DNA of 9,204 bases from Mycobacterium sp. (GTDB taxonomy: Bacteria > Actinomycetota > Actinomycetes > Mycobacteriales > Mycobacteriaceae), in NCBI GenBank assembly GCA_025965815.1, contig JAOPWF010000372.1, positions 1 through 9,204 on the forward strand, in the 5' to 3' direction. Below the pieces are notes generated by a model. That model was not told the DNA's origin, ran no database searches, and saw nothing but the letters and a program-made list of their open reading frames with translations. Both the position numbers and the translations under genes were made by a program. Shown here piece after piece: positions 6,005 to 9,204 of this stretch. Position 1 is the stretch's first letter. Each line of letters opens with the position of its first letter.

Positions 6005-7438
6005 ATGAAGACCACTGTGCGGGCAGTTGCGTCGCCGTCCCAGTGGACCGTTCGCACCCGCACAGCGGTCGCCGCTACGGCCGTCGTCACCGTGTGTCTG
6101 ATGCTCGCCGGTACCGCGCTGCTGGTGCTGCTGTTCAGGTCCCTGGAGTCGTCCGCACGGTCAGCCGCCGAGGCGCGCGCAGGCCAGGTGTCCGAACAAC
6201 TGGCTACCGAGGCACCGGCGGAGCTGGACCGGTCGCTGCTGGCCACCGACAGCCAGGTCGGTGTCGTGCAGGTCGTCGACCAGAACGGCAAGGTCGTCGC
6301 CCAATCGCTGGGCAGTCCCGGTGCGCCATTGTCGTCGCGATCTATCGCGCCGGGCACCACCGCGTTTCTCGGCCGCATGCAGCCCGACCCGGACAACGAT
6401 TTCTGGGTCACCGGCCAGGGCGTCACCTCGCCCGTCGGTCCGGTAACTGTGCTGGTCGGGGCGGACCGCGATCCGGTCGAGAACGTCGTCATGACCGTCG
6501 CCGGGCTCCTCGCAATCGGAGGCCCGATCGTGGTGGCCGTGGTGGCCTTCGGCACCTACCGCCTCGTCGGGTCCGCATTGCGACCCGTCGAACGAATCCG
6601 GGCACGAGTGGCGTCGACAACGAGCGGAAACCTGGCGGAACGAATCCCGGTGCCAGCCGCAGACGACGAGATCGCGCGACTGGCCGTCACGATGAACAAC
6701 ATGCTCGACCGACTCGAGGCCGGCCAGACCGCGCAACGTCGGTTTGTCAGCGACGCGTCGCACGAACTACGGAGCCCGCTGTCCACCATCATTGCGGCGC
6801 TCGAACTCGCCGACACCCGCCCGGAGCTACTGGACCGGCCGATGATCGAGGACTCGTTGCTGCCGGAGGCGCATCGGATGCGCCGGTTGGTCGAAGACCT
6901 ATTGCTGCTAGCCCGGGCCGACGAACACTCAGGAAAGCACCCCGAAACGGACGTCGATCTCGACGATCTCATCTATGCCGAAGCCAGCCGAGTCCGCACC
7001 ATCACCGATCTGAAGGTCCGTTCGTCGGTCACTCCGATCCGGGTCAGCGGTGACCCACGTGCACTGTCCCGGCTGCTCCGCAACCTCGTCGATAACGCAA
7101 TCCGCCACGCGCACAACGAAGTTCGCCTGGAATGCGACGAGATTGACGGTGCGGCGCGAATGGTGGTCGAGGACGACGGTCCCGGAATTCCGCTATCTGA
7201 GCGCAGCCGGGTCTTCGATCGGTTCGTGCGCCTGGACACACCCCGGGCGCGCGAGTCGGGTGGTGCCGGCCTGGGCCTGGCCATCGTCACCGAGATCGTC
7301 GCCGCCCACCATGGCACCGTGACAGTCTGCGAGCCGCCCAGCGGCGGAACACGCTTCGAGGTCCGGTTACCGCTGCTCGTCGCTGAGGCGGTAGCCGACG
7401 CCACGCACCGTCTCGATGCTGTGTCCGGAGAAGGGTAA
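6005..7438 (+). CDS. Sensor histidine kinase with HAMP domain
   Basis: Membrane sensor kinase of a two-component system, 477 residues. It has TM1 (about 21-44), an extracytoplasmic sensor region (45-160), TM2 (about 161-187) and a HAMP linker with the conserved P in LRPVERI (192-198). The dimerisation/phosphoacceptor segment FVSDASHELRSPLS (247-260) has phospho-accepting His253. The catalytic domain shows the N box LLRNLVDNAIRHA (357-369), G1 VEDDGPGIP (388-396), F box RVFDRFVRLD (402-411) and G2 GGAGLGLAI (419-427). All key residues are present, so it should be active. The ATG at 6005 has only a weak ribosome site (GAGA). The usual kinase end (FEVRLPL, 451-457) is followed by about 20 extra residues that overlap the regulator gene antisense by 72 bases. 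The convergent regulator is its likely partner (inference). The exact subfamily is not recognised. Confidence 0.93.
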   Translation: MKTTVRAVASPSQWTVRTRTAVAATAVVTVCLMLAGTALLVLLFRSLESSARSAAEARAGQVSEQLATEAPAELDRSLLATDSQVGVVQVVDQNGKVVAQSLGSPGAPLSSRSIAPGTTAFLGRMQPDPDNDFWVTGQGVTSPVGPVTVLVGADRDPVENVVMTVAGLLAIGGPIVVAVVAFGTYRLVGSALRPVERIRARVASTTSGNLAERIPVPAADDEIARLAVTMNNMLDRLEAGQTAQRRFVSDASHELRSPLSTIIAALELADTRPELLDRPMIEDSLLPEAHRMRRLVEDLLLLARADEHSGKHPETDVDLDDLIYAEASRVRTITDLKVRSSVTPIRVSGDPRALSRLLRNLVDNAIRHAHNEVRLECDEIDGAARMVVEDDGPGIPLSERSRVFDRFVRLDTPRARESGGAGLGLAIVTEIVAAHHGTVTVCEPPSGGTRFEVRLPLLVAEAVADATHRLDAVSGEG

Positions 7439-8053
7439 GTCGATCTTGCGGCGGAGGTAGCCGATGTAGACCTCGACGATGTTGTCGTCGCCGTCGTAGT
7501 TCGTATCCCACACGGATCGCACGATCTCGGCCTTGGTCACCACCGTCCCGCGATGCCGCATCAAGAATTCCAGCACGCCGTACTCCCGCGGAGTCAGCGA
7601 CACCTCCGTTCCAGCGCGCGCGACCCGGTGGCGCGCGGGATCGAGTTCGAGATCCCCGGCAGTCAACACGACCGGACGTTCTGGGGCACCGCGCCGCACC
7701 AGCGCCCTAAGCCGGGCCAGCAACACGACGAAAGAAAACGGCTTGATCAGGTAGTCGTCGGCGCCCAGGTCGAATGCGTCGGCCAGGTCGTACTCACCGT
7801 CTTTGGCGGACAACATCAGGATCGGCGTCCATACGCCGCGGGCACGGAGGTCCCGAACGATGTCATAGCCGTGCTTGCCGGGCAGCATGATGTCGAGCAC
7901 GATCGCGTCGAACTGGTCGGCACATGCGGTTTCGAACCCATGGTCGCCGCGGTGTTCCAAATCGACGACGAATCCCTCGGCGACCAATCCGCGGCGGATC
8001 ATCTCACCGAGGCGGACCTCGTCCTCGACCACCAATATTCGCACTGCGGCCAT
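7367..8053 (-). CDS. OmpR/PhoB-family response regulator
   Basis: DNA-binding response regulator, 228 residues. The receiver domain (4-120) has the acidic pair E10-D11, phospho-accepting D54 in IVLDIMLPG (51-59), S82 in MLSAKDGEYD and K104 in YLIKPF (101-106). The C-terminal winged helix (about 127-225) has LTPREYGVLEFLMRHRG (153-169), recognition-helix region NIVEVYIGYLRRKID (191-205) and the terminal hairpin IETVRGVGYRL (213-223). All functional residues are present. The ATG at 8051-8053 follows AGGAGG (8061-8066) with 7 bases between. It is convergent with, not co-transcribed with, the kinase, and divergent from the lipoprotein across a 90-base gap holding a direct repeat. Likely autoregulation is inferred from that repeat. 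I do not assign a named mycobacterial orthologue. Confidence 0.94.
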   Translation of the reverse strand: MAAVRILVVEDEVRLGEMIRRGLVAEGFVVDLEHRGDHGFETACADQFDAIVLDIMLPGKHGYDIVRDLRARGVWTPILMLSAKDGEYDLADAFDLGADDYLIKPFSFVVLLARLRALVRRGAPERPVVLTAGDLELDPARHRVARAGTEVSLTPREYGVLEFLMRHRGTVVTKAEIVRSVWDTNYDGDDNIVEVYIGYLRRKIDLPFSGHSIETVRGVGYRLSDEQR

Positions 8054-8104
8054 CTCCTTCCCTCCTGGCCAGTAGACCAGAGCCGCGGCGTTGTGCGCCG
8101 AACT

Positions 8105-8122
8105 CTCAGCGTCTCCTCAGCG
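8105..8122 (+). promoter_or_regulatory. Perfect CTCAGCG direct repeat in the regulator/lipoprotein gap
   Basis: CTCAGCG occurs at 8105-8111 and 8116-8122, exactly 11 bases apart, the half-site spacing of OmpR/PhoB-class regulators. It lies midway between the response regulator start (8053) and the lipoprotein GTG (8144). CAGACT at 8132-8137 is a weak -10 candidate; if used, transcription would begin close to the GTG itself, giving a leaderless mRNA. The repeat is seen; the binding protein, most simply the adjacent regulator, is inferred. Confidence 0.5.
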
Positions 8123-8143
8123 CACCGTCGACAGACTGGGCCG

Positions 8144-8770
8144 GTGAGCGAAAGTTCCACGGCTTCCCTGCATCGTCTTGTTCCGGTTGTCGCAGCGACC
8201 GTGGCAACAGCGATTGCACTGGTGGCGTGCGGAACCGGAGGCACTGCCGGACCAGGCTCATCGGTTGGCAGCAGCGCTACGGCTACCGCATCACCGGAGA
8301 ACAACCCGGCCGGTGACATTCCCGACACTCAAGCATTTGTCCCGTTCACCGCTCCCGGTGGTTTCTTCACTGTCTCGGTGCCCGAAGGGTGGGCGCGCAC
8401 GACCAACGGCTCCGTCACGACGTTCACGGACAAGTCGAACGCCATCCGCATCGAGACGTCCGACCGCGCCGCCGCCCCTAACACCGAGTCGATCAGCGTT
8501 GACGAATTGCCTGCGGTCGCGTCGTCCACACCCGGTTACCGTCCCGGGACGGTAAGTGCGGTCCAACGCAAGTCGGGCCCGGTCATGCTGATCACGTATC
8601 AGGCGACCTCGCCACCGAACCCTGTCACCGGCAAGTCCGCCGATGACGCGGTCGAGCGGTACGAATACTGGCGAAACGGCCACCAAGTCGTCCTTACCCT
8701 GTCCGGGCCGGCCGGTAGTGACAACGTCGATCCGTGGCGGACGATCACCGATTCGCTGCAGTGGCAGTGA
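8144..8770 (+). CDS. Putative secreted lipoprotein
   Basis: A 208-residue putative lipoprotein. A short polar N-terminus and hydrophobic stretch (12-28) end in the lipobox LVAC (26-29), with Cys29 as the lipidation site, followed by a flexible Gly/Ser/Thr/Ala linker (30-57). The mature domain has GGFFTVSVPEGWART (72-86), RIETSD, and ERYEYWRNGHQVVLTLSGPA (171-190), ending WRTITDSLQW. This alternation of strands and 'VPEGW' resembles small PsbP/LpqN-like lipoprotein domains, but that is a fold impression only. The GTG at 8144 is chosen because the signal peptide begins right after it; a frame open further left would run antisense to the regulator. No strong ribosome site is seen, in keeping with a leaderless start. 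Its stop is 9 bases from the stop of the convergent porin gene. Probable role: envelope factor controlled by the neighbouring regulator (inference). Confidence 0.82.
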   Translation: MSESSTASLHRLVPVVAATVATAIALVACGTGGTAGPGSSVGSSATATASPENNPAGDIPDTQAFVPFTAPGGFFTVSVPEGWARTTNGSVTTFTDKSNAIRIETSDRAAAPNTESISVDELPAVASSTPGYRPGTVSAVQRKSGPVMLITYQATSPPNPVTGKSADDAVERYEYWRNGHQVVLTLSGPAGSDNVDPWRTITDSLQWQ

Positions 8771-8779
8771 AAGCCGCGC

Positions 8780-9204
8780 TCAGTTCATGTTCCAGGGTTC
8801 GCCGTAGGTGGTGACGCTGTCACCGTCCTTGCTGATGAGCCGGGCGAACGGGCGCAGCAGCACACCGCCGGCCGCGCCGGTGACAGTGCCGTGCGCATTG
8901 GAGACCGCCACACCACCCGCGGGACCGGAAACATCGGCCGAGAACGTCGCGACTTCCTGGATGCCCGGGCCGTTACCCAGGTCAGAACTGATCGACACAC
9001 CCGGGAACAGGTTCGGGGTGATGACCTTGCCGAGCGGGTTGAAGCCGGCCGACAGCGGGTTGATGTTGGTGTCATCGAGCAGGATGTTCGGGGTGGTGTA
9101 GCTGAAGTTGATGCCCACACCGAGTGACCACGGGAAACCGATCTGATAACCCAATTCCAGCGTGCCGGCGAACTTGTCGGCACCCGGGCCGGCGACGATG
9201 TACT
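8780..9204 (-). CDS. MspA-family porin, C-terminal part (cut at right edge)
   Basis: C-terminal 140 residues of an outer-membrane (mycomembrane) octameric porin for hydrophilic solutes. The translation runs YIVAGPGADKFAGTLELGYQ, IGFPWSLGVGINFSYTTPN, then ITPNLFPGVSIS, DLGNGPGIQEVATFS, VSNAHGTVTGAAGGVLLRPF and the terminal GDSVTTYGEPWNMN. These match M. smegmatis MspA almost residue for residue outside one loop. The N-terminal signal peptide, rim domain and promoter are off the right edge. Compared with remembered MspA, the constriction aspartates D90 and D91 are kept, D93 becomes Asn, E139 becomes Ala, and the segment between D91 and V104 is three residues longer. Family certain; which MspA paralogue is not decidable here. 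Confidence 0.94.
   Translation of the reverse strand, partial: YIVAGPGADKFAGTLELGYQIGFPWSLGVGINFSYTTPNILLDDTNINPLSAGFNPLGKVITPNLFPGVSISSDLGNGPGIQEVATFSADVSGPAGGVAVSNAHGTVTGAAGGVLLRPFARLISKDGDSVTTYGEPWNMN

Noticed and set aside
7553..8143. Upstream extension of the lipoprotein frame, antisense to the response regulator
   Set aside because: The translated part has no known features and would bury the signal peptide and lipobox inside a longer protein; the GTG at 8144 starts a normal lipoprotein signal.

Overview
The window is high-GC actinobacterial DNA and reads as a fast-growing mycobacterium (Mycolicibacterium-like). The left third keeps the order known from the Mycobacterium tuberculosis Rv2368c-Rv2375 region (phoH, rsmE, dnaJ2, hrcA, Rv2375-like), although the genes that separate phoH from rsmE in M. 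tuberculosis are missing. The right edge carries an MspA-type porin, a family of rapid growers that M. tuberculosis lacks. Identifications rest on reading translated motifs and on remembered family sequences; no database search was run.

Layout. 1-386 (-) is the N-terminal part of phoH, cut by the window edge. 532-3510 (-) is a tight heat-shock/RNA-modification cluster transcribed hrcA -> dnaJ2 -> rsmE: a heat-shock repressor, a DnaJ co-chaperone and the 16S rRNA m3U1498 methyltransferase. 3664-3978 (+) is a short conserved Rv2375-like protein, divergent from hrcA. 4020-5144 (-) is an unrecognised exported protein with two sets of short tandem repeats, lying where the M. tuberculosis order would have cfp2. 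5145-6004 is an 860-base gene-poor divergent region with several inverted repeats.

6005-8053 holds a two-component system in an unusual arrangement. The histidine kinase (+) and the OmpR-family response regulator (-) are convergent and their 3' ends overlap by 72 bases. A putative lipoprotein (8144-8770, +) diverges from the regulator, and its 3' end almost touches that of the convergent MspA-like porin gene (8780-9204, -, cut by the right edge).

How the parts may work together. Similar 11-bp-spaced direct repeats with a CTCAGC core lie upstream of both the kinase and the lipoprotein, in the same orientation relative to each gene. This suggests, as inference, that the regulator controls both and perhaps itself. 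The kinase, regulator, lipoprotein, porin and repetitive exported protein form an envelope-related accessory block beside a conserved housekeeping block. The points most worth following up are the convergent overlapping kinase/regulator pair, the shared repeats, the repeat-built exported protein, and the altered constriction loop of the porin.
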